64,000 bases of DNA from Carnobacterium divergens (GCF_900258435.1 NZ_LT992558.1:1579518-1643517); one strand, 5' to 3'; positions 1 to 10,519 are shown, numbered from the stretch's first letter. Notes: generated by a model not told the origin, from the letters alone. Made by a program: numbers and translations.

Positions 1-2
1 GC

Positions 3-65
3 GAATCCTGGGAAATTGAGATTATTCAGTCCGACTTAAATACTGATCCGTACCGTTTTAAATAA
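3..65 (+). CDS. 3' end of an unidentified protein (partial)
   Basis: Frame 3 is open from the window edge through 20 codons to a TAA at 63-65, and the tail is polar and ends in DPYRFK. The stop lies just ahead of the pepT ribosome binding site. The piece is too short to assign to a family. It is called only because the frame is open and fits the tight gene spacing here; frames 1 and 2 close sooner. Confidence 0.4.
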   Translation, partial: ESWEIEIIQSDLNTDPYRFK

Positions 66-90
66 ACCAAATTTGAGAGGAAGTTTTCTT

Positions 91-1317
91 ATGTATCAAA
101 ATTTAGTGCCACGTTTTATAAGCTATGTTCAAACCGAAACTCGTTCAGATGAAACCAGTACAACTGTTCCTTCAACGCAAACACAAGTAGCGTTTGCAAA
201 AGTTTTAGTAAAGGAACTACAAGATATTGGCATGAGTGATGTTGCTTATAATGACCAAAATGGTTTTGTAACAGCGACACTGCCAAGTAATATCGAAAAA
301 GAAGTTCCAACCATTGGGTTTATTGCGCATATGGATACAGCAGATTTTAATGCTGAAAATGTTTCGCCACAATTTCATGAAAATTACGATGGCTCAGAGA
401 TTAAGTTAAATGAGGCTGAAAATATTGTTCTTTCGCCAATTGATTTTCCTAATTTAAAAAATTATCTTGGTCAAACTTTAATTACAACAGATGGAACAAC
501 CCTATTAGGTGCTGATGATAAAGCAGGTATTGCTGAAATTATGACAGCAATGGAAATTTTAATGAAGGATTCCTCCATTCCTCACGGCACAATTCGCGTA
601 GCTTTTGGACCAGATGAAGAGATTGGTGTTGGAGCAGATCGTTTTGATGTTGCAGGCTTTCATGCAGATTTTGCATATACGATGGATGGCGGTCCTGTGG
701 GTGAATTGGAATATGAAAGTTTTAATGCAGCACAAGCAATCGTGACGATTCAAGGGAAAAATGTACATCCGGGAACAGCCAAAAATACCATGGTTAATGC
801 GTTGAAAATTGCGTTAGCATTCGATGCTGCTTTGCCACAAAATGAAGTACCTGAGGAAACGGATGGAAGTGAAGGGTTCTATCATTTATATGATTTAAGT
901 GGAGAAGTAGAAGAAGCTAAAATGGTTTATATTATTCGTGACCACGATCATGATAAATTTATAGCACGTAAAGAAATGATTCAAGGAATAGCAACGAAAC
1001 TTAATGAAAAATATCAAACAGAACGCGTAACAGTTGAATTAAAAGATCAATATTATAACATGAAAGATATTATTGAAAAAGATTTATCAATTGTTACTTT
1101 AGCGAAAACAGCCATGGAAAATCTTTCTATTAAACCTATTATTGAACCAATTCGTGGTGGAACAGATGGATCAAAATTATCCTTTATGGGTCTGCCAACA
1201 CCAAATATTTTTGCAGGTGGCGAAAATTTCCACGGTCGATATGAATTTGTTGCGGTTGAAAGCATGGAGAAAGCGACAAATGTAATTGTTGAAATCGCTA
1301 AGTTAAATGCCCAATGA
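91..1317 (+). CDS. pepT: Peptidase T (tripeptide aminopeptidase)
   Basis: This is a cytoplasmic M20-family zinc aminopeptidase that releases the N-terminal residue of tripeptides, the last step of peptide use. The ATG at 91 is chosen because GAGAGG (75-80) sits 10 bases upstream; an in-frame TTG at 73 lies upstream of that site. The 408-residue length fits PepT. The metal-site residues are all visible: H80 in HMDTAD, D142 in GADDKAG, E176/E177 in DEEIG, D199 in MDGG and H381 in ENFHG. The next gene starts on an ATGA overlap, so the two are probably co-transcribed. The di/tripeptide transporter at 10.7-12.2 kb could supply its substrates. Confidence 0.95.
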   Translation: MYQNLVPRFISYVQTETRSDETSTTVPSTQTQVAFAKVLVKELQDIGMSDVAYNDQNGFVTATLPSNIEKEVPTIGFIAHMDTADFNAENVSPQFHENYDGSEIKLNEAENIVLSPIDFPNLKNYLGQTLITTDGTTLLGADDKAGIAEIMTAMEILMKDSSIPHGTIRVAFGPDEEIGVGADRFDVAGFHADFAYTMDGGPVGELEYESFNAAQAIVTIQGKNVHPGTAKNTMVNALKIALAFDAALPQNEVPEETDGSEGFYHLYDLSGEVEEAKMVYIIRDHDHDKFIARKEMIQGIATKLNEKYQTERVTVELKDQYYNMKDIIEKDLSIVTLAKTAMENLSIKPIIEPIRGGTDGSKLSFMGLPTPNIFAGGENFHGRYEFVAVESMEKATNVIVEIAKLNAQ

Positions 1318-1604
1318 TGATGGAAGATCGTTTAATCGCACTTCTCTATTTTGGATCGGTCAATGCAATTTTATTTGTTTTAATGGGCATTGATAAATAC
1401 CGTGCAAAGAAAAAAATGTGGCGTATACCTGAAAAAACATTGCTTTCATTTGGTATTTTAGGCGGCGGTTTAGGTGGTATTTTAGGAATGGTTCTCTTCC
1501 ATCATAAAATCCGAGTGACAAAATTTAAAGTTATTTATTTATTAGGGTTAGTCCTAATGTTAGGCATGCTTTATTTTTTATTTGACCGTCTTACTTTTAG
1601 ATAA
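1314..1604 (+). CDS. Small DUF1294-family membrane protein
   Basis: The protein has 96 residues and two or three hydrophobic segments. The pattern [17 protein letters not shown], then [11 protein letters not shown], then HHKIRVTKF, is typical of DUF1294, whose function is unknown. The start overlaps the pepT stop by four bases (ATGA). ATGs at 1317 and 1320 are equally possible in frame. Translational coupling to pepT is likely, but a functional link is not implied. Confidence 0.85.
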   Translation: MMMEDRLIALLYFGSVNAILFVLMGIDKYRAKKKMWRIPEKTLLSFGILGGGLGGILGMVLFHHKIRVTKFKVIYLLGLVLMLGMLYFLFDRLTFR

Positions 1605-1636
1605 GGGCTTGTGATTGAGTTTAAGGATGTGTTTTT

Positions 1637-2179
1637 TTGGAGAATTATGTCGTTTTATTACGAGGAATCAATGTCGGGAAAGCTCATCAGCTTAAAATGA
1701 GCGATTTGAAAGAAGCACTTGAAACATTGGGTTTCAAATCTGTCAAAACAGTATTGCGCAGCGGAAATGTTGTGATGCAAGGAGAACTGCAAGAAGTTAA
1801 GGGGATTGCCAAAAAAATTGAAGAAAAATTAGCAACGATTGTTGATTTTCCTATTCCAGTGATGGTAGTAGAAGCACAAACTTTTATTCGGAATTTAGAA
1901 AAGTGTTCTTTTGATACGTTTGAACTAAAAGCTCATGAAGAAATACTTATGGTGTATCGGAAATCACCATTTTCAATAGACGAACTGCCCAATTTTCAAT
2001 CGCCTAATGAACAGTGGGAAATAATCGGAAATTGTTTATTTATTCAAATTTATGGCAATCAATTAACGTCTCCGTTGTTAAAGAAATTAACGCCATACTT
2101 AAACAAAGAGCAGGCTACTACGAGAAACTGGCGAACAGCGACAAAATTAAGAACGTTACTTGATGAATGGACAAAATAA
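1637..2179 (+). CDS. DUF1697 family protein
   Basis: The protein has 180 residues and opens with MENYVVLLRGINVGK, the family hallmark (xLLRGINVG). It goes on with the usual LKxxLExLGFxxVKTxLxSGNVV block. The start is a TTG at 1637, supported by AAGGA at 1623-1627 upstream and by the family N-terminus. The function of DUF1697 is not established. The gene ends just before a terminator-like hairpin. Confidence 0.85.
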   Translation: MENYVVLLRGINVGKAHQLKMSDLKEALETLGFKSVKTVLRSGNVVMQGELQEVKGIAKKIEEKLATIVDFPIPVMVVEAQTFIRNLEKCSFDTFELKAHEEILMVYRKSPFSIDELPNFQSPNEQWEIIGNCLFIQIYGNQLTSPLLKKLTPYLNKEQATTRNWRTATKLRTLLDEWTK

Positions 2180-2190
2180 AACGTGATTTG

Positions 2191-2236
2191 GGATAAAAGG
2201 AGAAGAGGTAAGTTGCTTCCTTTTATCCTCTTTTTT
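2191..2236 (+). terminator. Hairpin with T-run before rexB (terminator or attenuator)
   Basis: GGATAAAAGGA at 2191-2201 pairs with TCCTTTTATCC at 2218-2228, followed by CTCTTTTTT. The form is that of an intrinsic terminator. Only about 15 bases separate the T-run from the rexB ribosome binding site, so no promoter fits downstream. rexBA transcription must therefore pass through this hairpin. Confidence 0.75.
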
Positions 2237-2266
2237 AGAAAAGACATTTTTAAAGAAAGGATGTGA
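2213..2266 (+). CDS. Possible 17-codon leader ORF coupled to rexB
   Basis: A TTG at 2213 follows GAGG at about 2205-2208 and opens a 17-codon frame (MLPFILFFRKDIFKERM). The frame runs through the right arm and T-run of the hairpin and stops at TGA 2264-2266, which overlaps a candidate rexB ATG at 2266 (TGATG). The start is weak and the ORF may be chance. If translated, it would couple to rexB and could open or bypass the hairpin. Confidence 0.2.
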   Translation: MLPFILFFRKDIFKERM

Positions 2267-5200
2267 TGATTGCGATGCGTTTACAGTTTGTGTTAGGAAG
2301 AGGCAATACAGCAAAACAAAGCTATTTACTAGACGAGATTGGTGAAACGTTAACAGCAGATCCCACAGCCAAGCTACTTTATTTGATTCCAGAGCATATG
2401 TCTTTTCAAACAGAAATGTCTGTACTTGAAGGATTAGGTAAAATGCCTGCTTTTCAAGATCAAAAATTAATCGGGATGATGAATTTACAAGTCTTTAGCT
2501 TTAGACGTTTAGCTTGGTATTTTTTACAAGATTCATCCCTTTACCACAAGCCTCAATTGACGAATACAGGATTAACGATGCTTGTCCGAAAGTTACTGTT
2601 ACAATATGAAAATGAGTTAACCATTTATCGTGGAGAAGTCAAAAAAAGTGGTTTTGTAGAAAAATTAACGGAATTATTTTTGGAATTACGAAGTGGGAAA
2701 ATTACGGAATCTGATTTACAAGAGTTATTAAAACAGCCAGGAAATTCACCAAAAGAAGCAGATTTAAAATTAAAATTGCAGGATATTGTGTTACTGTATC
2801 ATGCTTTTGAGAATGCACTATTAGGTAAATACTTGGAAAAAGAAGATATTTTAACGGCTTTAGCAACTAAAATTGAAACGGTTGATTTATCAAATACATC
2901 CATTTATATTGACGGGTACACAAGGTTTAATGCTCAAGAGCAAGCATTAATAGTAGCTTTAATGAAAGCTTCTAAAAAAGTGACCATCGCTTTGACTTTA
3001 GATAAAGGCTATCCAACTGAAAAACCGTCTATGTTTGAACTTTTTCAAGCAACGGGAGAAACTTACTATCAACTTTATCAAGCTGCCAGAGGACATGGGA
3101 TTCAAGTGGAACACGATAAGATTTTAAAAGAGTCAGATGCCCGCTACAGTGAAGAAATCAATCAATTAGAAGATTTTTGGATTGAAACAAGTAAACTCTT
3201 ACCGATAGATTACCGAAAAAAACAAGAACGAATTCCGATGGCTAATTGTGTGGAGGTTTGGCAAGCGAGCAACAAGCAAGTTGAAGTGACACATATTGCT
3301 AAAGAAATCCGTCGTTTGATTGCTTCAAAAGAATATCGTTATCAGGATATATTAGTATTGGCAAGAGATATGAGTGAATACCAATCTATTTTGGAACCTA
3401 TTTTTAAAGAAAATGAATTAGAAGTATTTACAGATGATGCGGCGGTGATGAGTCATCACCCTTTAGCTGAATTTTTAGTAGCGATGCTAGCAATTAAGAA
3501 AAACAATTGGCGTTACCAAGACGTGATGCGCTTACTTCGAACTGAACTATTGTTGCCATTTCAACAAGTAGAAGAATCAGTGGACCGTACAACTAGGGTA
3601 TTGATGAAACAAAACCACATAAACAACTTTCGAAATAAGATTGATATTACTGAAAATGTGGTTTTAATGTATGGTTACGAAGGTTTTTATTGGACGCAAA
3701 AAAAACCATGGCATTATAGTCGCTTTGTACAAGAAGAAACAGCAGGACAAACGACGGAAGATCAACGGATTGAAGGCATTGCCAATGAAGTTAGAGATTT
3801 TTTACAAAAAACCTTATTGCCGTTTTTTAAAAAATTGGATCAAGCAACAAATGGCTTAAGCTTTGCTAAAGAGCTTTATGAATTTTTAGAAAAAAGTGGC
3901 GTTAGCCAACAGCTTTCTTTTTGGCGTGACCAAGAAATTGAAAAAAATAATTTAGAAGTAGCCAAACAGCATGAGCAAACATGGGATGTTTTACTACAAT
4001 TATTAGATGAATACGTTGAAATTTTAGGTACTGAATCTGTCGATTTAGATGCCTTTAATGACATTTTAATTGCTGGATTTGAGGGAGCAAGTTACCATCT
4101 AGTCCCCCCTACAATTGACCAAATCATGTTCTCTTCTTTTGATACAACCAGAAGAAATGCAACCAAAATCACCTTTATTTTAGGAATGACGGATAAGAAT
4201 TTACCAGCAAAAATTGAGAATAAAAGTGTTTTAACGCAAGAAGATCGCACTTATTTTTCTGAATTTTTACCAGAAGATAAATTTTTAGCGCCATCGGTTG
4301 AGTCTTTAACAGCAACAGAACCGCTGCAAGCTTATCTTGCCTTTCTTTCATCAACAGAGCGCTTGATTTTTTCTTATTCAAAAAATGACGATTCAAAACA
4401 GAGTGCGCAACTGTCTTCTTATATTCAACGAATTGTCACAGGCTTAGACATTCCTATTCAAACGAAAGTAGAAGATAGTACAACTGTTTTAGAAGAGCAA
4501 GAAGAAGCCTTAACGTTTATTGGTTCAAAAAGAAGTACCTTAAGTCAGTTGTTAGTTGTTTTAAGAAAATCTCAAGAAGATAATAGTCCTTTAAATCATT
4601 TTTGGTATGGCATCTATCACTATTTAATGGGCTCTGAAGGAATGAAAGAGCTAACCAAACAGGTGTTAAAAAGTTTAACGTATAAAAATGTTCCTAAACC
4701 GTTAAAGCCAGAAATTGTCTCGGAGTTATACGGAAAAGAGCTCTATACATCTGTTTCACGAATGGAAAATTTTTATTCTTGTCACTATAAACATTTTGTC
4801 ACGTATGGATTAGGTTTAAAAGAGCGTGAAGTTTTTGGACTCTCGCCAGCAGGAACTGGGGAATTTTTCCATGATGCGTTAGACCAACTTTTTAAATCCC
4901 TTCATAGTCAAAACCTATTGTTAAGTGAATTAACAGAAGAAACTCTAAGTAAAGTTACCGATGATGTGTTGCAAGTGATTTATGGAAAACCAAAATTTTC
5001 GATTTTAACTGTTTCTAACCGAATGAATTACATTCGATACCAACTCAGCCAAACGATTCAACGGGTGGCTTGGGCGTTATCCAATCAAAGTCGGAAGACC
5101 GGTATGTCTACAATTGAAACGGAAGTTTTATTTGGTCAGATTGCCAGTCAAAAAGGAATTGAAGGATTAGAAATACCACTAAAAAATGATGGGAAACTTC

Positions 5201-5889
5201 ATGTACGTGGGAAAATTGACCGAGTTGATGGTATGGAAGTTGATGGCAATCATTATTTAAGCGTTGTTGATTATAAATCAAGTGCCCATACATTTGATTA
5301 CCGTGATGCGTATTATGGTTTAGCAATGCAAATGATTACTTATTTAGATACTGCATTAATGAATGCAGCAAGTTTAGTCGGTCACGAAGCAAAACCAGCA
5401 GGAGCGTTTTATTTACATGTAAAAAATCCATTTATTACTGACGAGGATGCCATTGATGAGGAACACTACCAAGACGCTCTTTTAAAAAACTTTAAGTTAG
5501 ATGGCATTTTATTAGAAGACGATCCCATGTTGCGAAAATTAGATCAGTCATTAGAGCCAACGAATAGTTCTCTGGTCTATCCTTACCGAGAATTAAAGGA
5601 TGAAACTTTAAAATCAGCTAAATTTGTAACAAACGATGAGATGGCAGCTTTAAGAAATCATAACAAACGTTTGTTTAAAAAAGCAGGAGATAAAATGATT
5701 AGTGGGGACACCGATTTAAATCCCTATTACAAAGACAAACAGCGAATTGCGTGTGGAATGTGTCCGTTTCGTTCGATTTGTGAATTTGATGTGATGTTAC
5801 CAGAAAATAATTACCACCGTGTCGATCCTTTAAGTCAAAAAGATGCTTTGGAACGGATGTTAAAAGAAGAAGGTGAAAAAGATGAATAA
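2266..5889 (+). CDS. rexB: ATP-dependent nuclease subunit B (RexB/AddB)
   Basis: This is the second subunit of the RexAB helicase-nuclease, which resects double-strand breaks for RecA recombination. It has about 1207 residues. The N-terminal P-loop is degenerate (GRGNTAKQ, no GKT), as I recall for other lactic-acid-bacterial RexB. The C-terminal nuclease motif VDYKSSA is present. Iron-sulphur cysteines are visible at about residues 840, 1164, 1167 and 1173 counted from codon 2263, with C-x2-C-x5-C spacing at the end. Candidate starts are GTG 2263, ATG 2266 and ATG 2275. AAAGG at 2256-2260 and a TGATG overlap favour 2266, while the family N-terminus (MRLQFVLGR) would fit 2275. rexA overlaps by eight bases. 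Confidence 0.93.
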   Translation: MIAMRLQFVLGRGNTAKQSYLLDEIGETLTADPTAKLLYLIPEHMSFQTEMSVLEGLGKMPAFQDQKLIGMMNLQVFSFRRLAWYFLQDSSLYHKPQLTNTGLTMLVRKLLLQYENELTIYRGEVKKSGFVEKLTELFLELRSGKITESDLQELLKQPGNSPKEADLKLKLQDIVLLYHAFENALLGKYLEKEDILTALATKIETVDLSNTSIYIDGYTRFNAQEQALIVALMKASKKVTIALTLDKGYPTEKPSMFELFQATGETYYQLYQAARGHGIQVEHDKILKESDARYSEEINQLEDFWIETSKLLPIDYRKKQERIPMANCVEVWQASNKQVEVTHIAKEIRRLIASKEYRYQDILVLARDMSEYQSILEPIFKENELEVFTDDAAVMSHHPLAEFLVAMLAIKKNNWRYQDVMRLLRTELLLPFQQVEESVDRTTRVLMKQNHINNFRNKIDITENVVLMYGYEGFYWTQKKPWHYSRFVQEETAGQTTEDQRIEGIANEVRDFLQKTLLPFFKKLDQATNGLSFAKELYEFLEKSGVSQQLSFWRDQEIEKNNLEVAKQHEQTWDVLLQLLDEYVEILGTESVDLDAFNDILIAGFEGASYHLVPPTIDQIMFSSFDTTRRNATKITFILGMTDKNLPAKIENKSVLTQEDRTYFSEFLPEDKFLAPSVESLTATEPLQAYLAFLSSTERLIFSYSKNDDSKQSAQLSSYIQRIVTGLDIPIQTKVEDSTTVLEEQEEALTFIGSKRSTLSQLLVVLRKSQEDNSPLNHFWYGIYHYLMGSEGMKELTKQVLKSLTYKNVPKPLKPEIVSELYGKELYTSVSRMENFYSCHYKHFVTYGLGLKEREVFGLSPAGTGEFFHDALDQLFKSLHSQNLLLSELTEETLSKVTDDVLQVIYGKPKFSILTVSNRMNYIRYQLSQTIQRVAWALSNQSRKTGMSTIETEVLFGQIASQKGIEGLEIPLKNDGKLHVRGKIDRVDGMEVDGNHYLSVVDYKSSAHTFDYRDAYYGLAMQMITYLDTALMNAASLVGHEAKPAGAFYLHVKNPFITDEDAIDEEHYQDALLKNFKLDGILLEDDPMLRKLDQSLEPTNSSLVYPYRELKDETLKSAKFVTNDEMAALRNHNKRLFKKAGDKMISGDTDLNPYYKDKQRIACGMCPFRSICEFDVMLPENNYHRVDPLSQKDALERMLKEEGEKDE

Positions 5890-8800
5890 TGATTTACCTG
5901 TCAAGCCATTAAACAGTCGTTTTACAGATGGTCAATGGCAAGCTGTCTATGAAGAGGGACACAATATTTTAGTTTCGGCTTCCGCTGGCTCAGGAAAAAC
6001 CACTGTCTTAGTGCAACGAGTGATTGAAAAAATTAAAAGTGGAGTGAATGTAGATGAACTTTTAATTGTCACCTATACGGAAAGCGCTGCAAGAGAAATG
6101 AAAGAACGTATTCAAATAGCGATTCAAAAAGCCATTACACAAGAAGGCGAAGCGGAATTAAAACGTCACTTGGTTAAACAGGTTTCCTTACTTTCACAGG
6201 CTTCTATCAGCACGTTACATGCTTTTTGTTTACAAGTAATTAGACGCTATTACTATCTAATTGATTTAGATCCGGTGTTTCGTTTGCTAACGGATGAAAC
6301 AGAAATGTTGTTATTGAAGGAAGATGTTTGGGAAGAACTTAGAGAAGAACTTTACGGAGAAGAAAAAAATGCTTTTTATGAGCTAACAGCGAATTATTCT
6401 GGAGATCGAAATGATGATGGGTTAACAAAGTTGATTTTTTCTTTATATGAATTTTCAAGAGCAAATCCAAACCCAGCTTTATGGTTAACTCAATTATCTG
6501 ATTTGTATCGGATCACTTCAACTGATATTGGAGAATCTAAACTTTTCTTAGAATTACTAAAGCCACAAATTCTTGAAATTCTTAAAAGCTTGATTCAAGT
6601 AAGCCGTTCAGCGGTCGTTTTAGCCGATGGAACGGAAGAATTAAAAAAACATTACGACTTAGTAGCAAGTGAAGCAGTCTTTTTTGAAGAGTTAGTTGAA
6701 TTAGTTGATACCAATAACTATAATGCTGCGTTTCAATTTATCTCTGACTTTAGTTTTGGTCGGATTCCTACTGTTAAAAAATCAGCAGATGAGGCGATTA
6801 AAGAAGTTGGGAAAGAGATAAAAATATTACGGGATCAGTATAAAAAAAGGTTTGGCGAATTAAAAGAGAGCTATTTTTACACAAAACCGATTAATATGTT
6901 GGAGATTATGGCAAGTGCAGCACCGTTAGTTGATGAAATGGCACGAGTAACCCAACTATTTACAGATGCCTATCGCAAAGAAAAAGCGAAACGAAATGTA
7001 CTGGATTTCAATGATTTGGAACATTTAACACATCAAATTTTAGCGACATTTACGGATGAACAGTGGACAGGGACAACAGCTTCTGATTATTACCGTGAGA
7101 AATTTCAAGAAGTCTTAGTAGACGAATATCAAGATGTCAATAAGTTACAAGAAAGTATTGTTTATTGGTTGACGAAGCATGGCGAGGAAGATGCGGGAAA
7201 TTTATTTATGGTAGGAGACGTTAAACAATCGATTTATTCCTTCCGATTAGCAGATCCGTCCTTGTTTTTAACTAAATATGAACAGTTTGGTCAACATCAA
7301 AATGGAGAGCGGATTATTCTAGCAGAAAATTTTCGTTCACGAGGAGAAGTACTGCATTTTACCAATTTGATTTTTCAACAATTAATGGATAAAAGCGTTG
7401 GTCAAATGGTTTACGATGAAGCTGCAAAATTAATTCACGGTTTTCCAAATTTTCCTGAAAGCACGATTCATCAACCAGAGGTATTAATTTTTGAAAAAGG
7501 CGCAAGTACATCAGAAGAAGAGGAAACAGAAGTTGAATCCCTTGAATGGAACATGCGAATTGATGATAAAACAGAAGGGGAACTATTAATGGTTGGACAA
7601 AAAATCCAGCAATTAATTGCTAGTGAATTTCCAATCTATGATAAAGAGTTAAAACAAAATCGCCCAATTCATTACCACGATATTGTTCTGTTAACCCCAA
7701 CGAAAAAAAATAATTTAGTATTACTTGATATTTTTAAGCGTTTAGCGATTCCTATTCATGTCAATGATACACAAAATTATTTTCAAACAACTGAAATCAA
7801 GATTATGATGTCTTTACTAAAAGTGATTGACAATCCTTATCAAGATATTCCACTGGCGGCTGTTTTAAGATCACCAATTGTGGGGCTAGATGAAAATGAA
7901 TTGGCGTCCATCCGGATTACCAAGAAAACAGGCGAGTATTATGAAGCGTTAGAATCTTTTTATCAACAGTATGAAGGACGAGATAAAGCTAGTCATTTTA
8001 CGACTGAACTTTATGAAAAAATTGCGAAGTTTCGTAGCCAATTGCTAAGCTGGCGAGAGATGGCGAGACGAGAAGAATTGGTTCGCTTAATTTGGCGTAT
8101 TTATGAAGAAACTGGCTTTTTAGATTACGTTGGTGGGATGAGTGCCGGAAAACAAAGACAAGCCAATCTTCATGCTTTGTATGAGCGGGCAAGTCGTTAT
8201 GAGGCAAGTAGTTTTAAAGGACTCTTTCAATTTGTCCGTTTTATTGAAAAAATGCAAGAAAAAGATAAAGATTTAGCGGAGCCGACGGCTGTTGCACCAG
8301 ATGAAAAAGCAGTTCGTGTGATGACGATTCATGCAAGTAAAGGGTTAGAATTTCCCGTTGTATTTGTCTTAGATTTAACCAAACGTTTTAATTTACAAGA
8401 TACAAGAAGCGCTTATGTATTCAATGAGGAATACGGTGTTGGGACGAATTATAAAGATTTAGAAAAACGCATCACCTATCGAACCTTGCCAGAAGTCGCT
8501 TTGAAAATAGAAAAAAAGAAAAAGCTTTTAGCAGAAGAAATGCGCAAGTTATATGTAGCCTTAACAAGAGCTGAAGAAAAATTATTTCTGGTGGGTTCGT
8601 ACGCGAGTCAAGAGGCCGCTTGGAAAGAATGGGGAGCGGTCAGTAGCCATAAGGAAACGGTTTTACCTGGGGATATGAGATTGACTGCCAGTCATATGAT
8701 GAAATGGATTGGTTCAGCGCTTGTTCGCCATCCCAATAGTCAAAATGATTACGTAACAGAGATAGCCCCCATTGGAGATATTAGCCAGCATCCAGCCTCT

Positions 8801-9676
8801 TTTTCGATTGAATTCAAAAATGAAGAGCAAATTCAAGCCTCAATGAATCAAAAGGAAAATGAATCTGAAGGGAATATTTTAATCGAGTTGGCCAACCAAA
8901 CGTATAAAAGTCAAGAAGGTGATGAGGATCAAAAACTCCAAACTGCCATCCAATTAATGGCGTTCAATTATCCATATGAAAGCGCAACTAGGACAACTAG
9001 TTACCAATCAGTTTCAGAAATCAAACGACTATTTGAAGAACCAGAGGACACTCGAATGGTTAAAATTGATATTAACCAACCACGAAATCGATTTGTCGAA
9101 CAAAAATTGGCTCGTCCTAAATTTATGCAAGAGTTAACAGAACCAACAGCAGCTGAAATCGGAACTGCGACACATTTAGTGATGCAATCAATTGATTTGA
9201 CGGAAAAACCAACAATTCAATCTTTAGAACTGCTCATTAAAAAATTAGTTAAGGAAGAGTTGCTAACGCCTCAACTTGAGCAAAAGCTATCGCTTAATCA
9301 ACTGGTGCAATTTTTTGAGACGGATCTGGGACAGCAATTAATTACACATCATGATTTGGTGCGACGCGAACAACCTTTTTCATTGCTAATGAAAGCAGAA
9401 GATATCTTCCAGGATATGGAAGAACACGGGGAGGACAATATTTTAATTCACGGAATCGTCGATGGATTTATTGAATTTCCTGACTATATTGTATTGTATG
9501 ATTTTAAAACAGATTCCGTTCCTAAAAATGGAACGGAAAAAATAATTCAAAAATACCGGGGTCAGTTAAATTTGTATCAAGAAGCGTTAGCTTCAATTTT
9601 AGGAAAACCCGTTAAGGAAAGCTACATCTGTTTGTTATCAATTGGAGAAGTTTTTCAAATTAAAAAGAGTGTTTGA
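5882..9676 (+). CDS. rexA: ATP-dependent helicase/nuclease subunit A (RexA/AddA)
   Basis: This UvrD-type helicase with a C-terminal RecB nuclease is the motor subunit of RexAB. The protein has 1264 residues. Walker A (SASAGSGKTT) is at about residues 33-41, the Walker B box VDEYQDVN is near residue 414, and the late helicase motif HASKGLEF is near residue 817. The nuclease residues are D1194 (GIVDGF) and DFKTD with D1207 and K1209, followed by GQLNLYQ. The ATG at 5882 is chosen over an in-frame GTG at 5873 because AAGGTG at 5870-5875 is well spaced for it. The eight-base overlap with rexB implies coupled translation and a stoichiometric complex. Confidence 0.95.
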   Translation: MNNDLPVKPLNSRFTDGQWQAVYEEGHNILVSASAGSGKTTVLVQRVIEKIKSGVNVDELLIVTYTESAAREMKERIQIAIQKAITQEGEAELKRHLVKQVSLLSQASISTLHAFCLQVIRRYYYLIDLDPVFRLLTDETEMLLLKEDVWEELREELYGEEKNAFYELTANYSGDRNDDGLTKLIFSLYEFSRANPNPALWLTQLSDLYRITSTDIGESKLFLELLKPQILEILKSLIQVSRSAVVLADGTEELKKHYDLVASEAVFFEELVELVDTNNYNAAFQFISDFSFGRIPTVKKSADEAIKEVGKEIKILRDQYKKRFGELKESYFYTKPINMLEIMASAAPLVDEMARVTQLFTDAYRKEKAKRNVLDFNDLEHLTHQILATFTDEQWTGTTASDYYREKFQEVLVDEYQDVNKLQESIVYWLTKHGEEDAGNLFMVGDVKQSIYSFRLADPSLFLTKYEQFGQHQNGERIILAENFRSRGEVLHFTNLIFQQLMDKSVGQMVYDEAAKLIHGFPNFPESTIHQPEVLIFEKGASTSEEEETEVESLEWNMRIDDKTEGELLMVGQKIQQLIASEFPIYDKELKQNRPIHYHDIVLLTPTKKNNLVLLDIFKRLAIPIHVNDTQNYFQTTEIKIMMSLLKVIDNPYQDIPLAAVLRSPIVGLDENELASIRITKKTGEYYEALESFYQQYEGRDKASHFTTELYEKIAKFRSQLLSWREMARREELVRLIWRIYEETGFLDYVGGMSAGKQRQANLHALYERASRYEASSFKGLFQFVRFIEKMQEKDKDLAEPTAVAPDEKAVRVMTIHASKGLEFPVVFVLDLTKRFNLQDTRSAYVFNEEYGVGTNYKDLEKRITYRTLPEVALKIEKKKKLLAEEMRKLYVALTRAEEKLFLVGSYASQEAAWKEWGAVSSHKETVLPGDMRLTASHMMKWIGSALVRHPNSQNDYVTEIAPIGDISQHPASFSIEFKNEEQIQASMNQKENESEGNILIELANQTYKSQEGDEDQKLQTAIQLMAFNYPYESATRTTSYQSVSEIKRLFEEPEDTRMVKIDINQPRNRFVEQKLARPKFMQELTEPTAAEIGTATHLVMQSIDLTEKPTIQSLELLIKKLVKEELLTPQLEQKLSLNQLVQFFETDLGQQLITHHDLVRREQPFSLLMKAEDIFQDMEEHGEDNILIHGIVDGFIEFPDYIVLYDFKTDSVPKNGTEKIIQKYRGQLNLYQEALASILGKPVKESYICLLSIGEVFQIKKSV

Positions 9677-9726
9677 AAACTTTTGAGCGATTACTAGGAT
9701 GTCTGTACTAAAAATTTCAGAAGAAA

Positions 9727-9760
9727 AAAAGCCTAAAAATCAATTGATTTTTAGGCTTTT
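9727..9760. terminator. Bidirectional terminator between rexA and the C39-like gene
   Basis: This is a perfect 17+17 inverted repeat centred at 9743/9744 (AAAAGCCTAAAAATCAA mirrored). It has an A-run on the left and a T-run on the right, so it can stop transcripts from both convergent genes. Confidence 0.9.
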
Positions 9761-9763
9761 GGT

Positions 9764-10519
9764 TTATAAATCAAAATAAACGGCTTGGCTTCCCATTTGC
9801 TCGTAGGCAGCAACAAATGTTTCTCGATCCATTGCTGAATCTTTTTCACCATAGGGGTCATTGAAATAAATCATTTCACTATCATAACCAGTAATTGCAA
9901 CGCTATGCATACTGTAAGTCACATCTAAGTCACCTTCTGTTGTGTCCCATGTTACAAAGTCATCAACCGGCCCAAAGCTAGCTGTTGTAATCGTCCATAC
10001 AGGGTGGCCACTAGATAATGCTGCAAGAACTTCGTTAAAGTCACTGCCACTTAAATCAATTATCTTATCTTTTGCTACATATTTTTTTGCAAGTTTCACA
10101 ATTGGCTCGTGGTAAACACCTAAGCCTGGTTCTTCGCCACTGATACTTCCAACAAATCCCTTATGAGGATTGCCATACTCATCCTCGTCGTTTAATAAAG
10201 GAACTGTTTTAATCTCATCAGCTAATTCGTTTTTGGTGACGTCTATATCATAGTAATTTAAAATCATTGCTAATGAAGTCACCTCACATCCATTATAAAG
10301 ACTAGGCTCATCAAACTGGTACAATAAAGGAACATCCAGCTGGATAGATTCTTTTATCGGTACAGCTAAAGCCGATGGCTTCTTTTTTTGAAGGGACTCA
10401 TTTTCAAGAACATCGTTTTTTTGATCTGCCTTGATGTAACGTTCATTGATAAATAAGATTCCAATAATGAGTGTTGCTAATAGTAAACCTAACTTTATCC
10501 ATCTTTTGCTAAAAGGCAT
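9764..10519 (-). CDS. Membrane-anchored C39-like cysteine peptidase family protein
   Basis: The 251-residue protein has an N-terminal hydrophobic segment (residues about 9-25) after a basic start, so it is probably a surface protein anchored or secreted by that helix. The rest matches Peptidase_C39_2. Cys in YNGCEVTS, His in YSMHSVAITGYD and Asn/Asp in YFNDPYG form the papain-like triad. The family includes predicted extracellular peptidases and peptidase-like domains of uncertain substrate. There is no lipobox and no cell-wall anchor. The gene stands alone, with an extended -10 upstream and terminators at both ends. Confidence 0.8.
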   Translation of the reverse strand: MPFSKRWIKLGLLLATLIIGILFINERYIKADQKNDVLENESLQKKKPSALAVPIKESIQLDVPLLYQFDEPSLYNGCEVTSLAMILNYYDIDVTKNELADEIKTVPLLNDEDEYGNPHKGFVGSISGEEPGLGVYHEPIVKLAKKYVAKDKIIDLSGSDFNEVLAALSSGHPVWTITTASFGPVDDFVTWDTTEGDLDVTYSMHSVAITGYDSEMIYFNDPYGEKDSAMDRETFVAAYEQMGSQAVYFDL

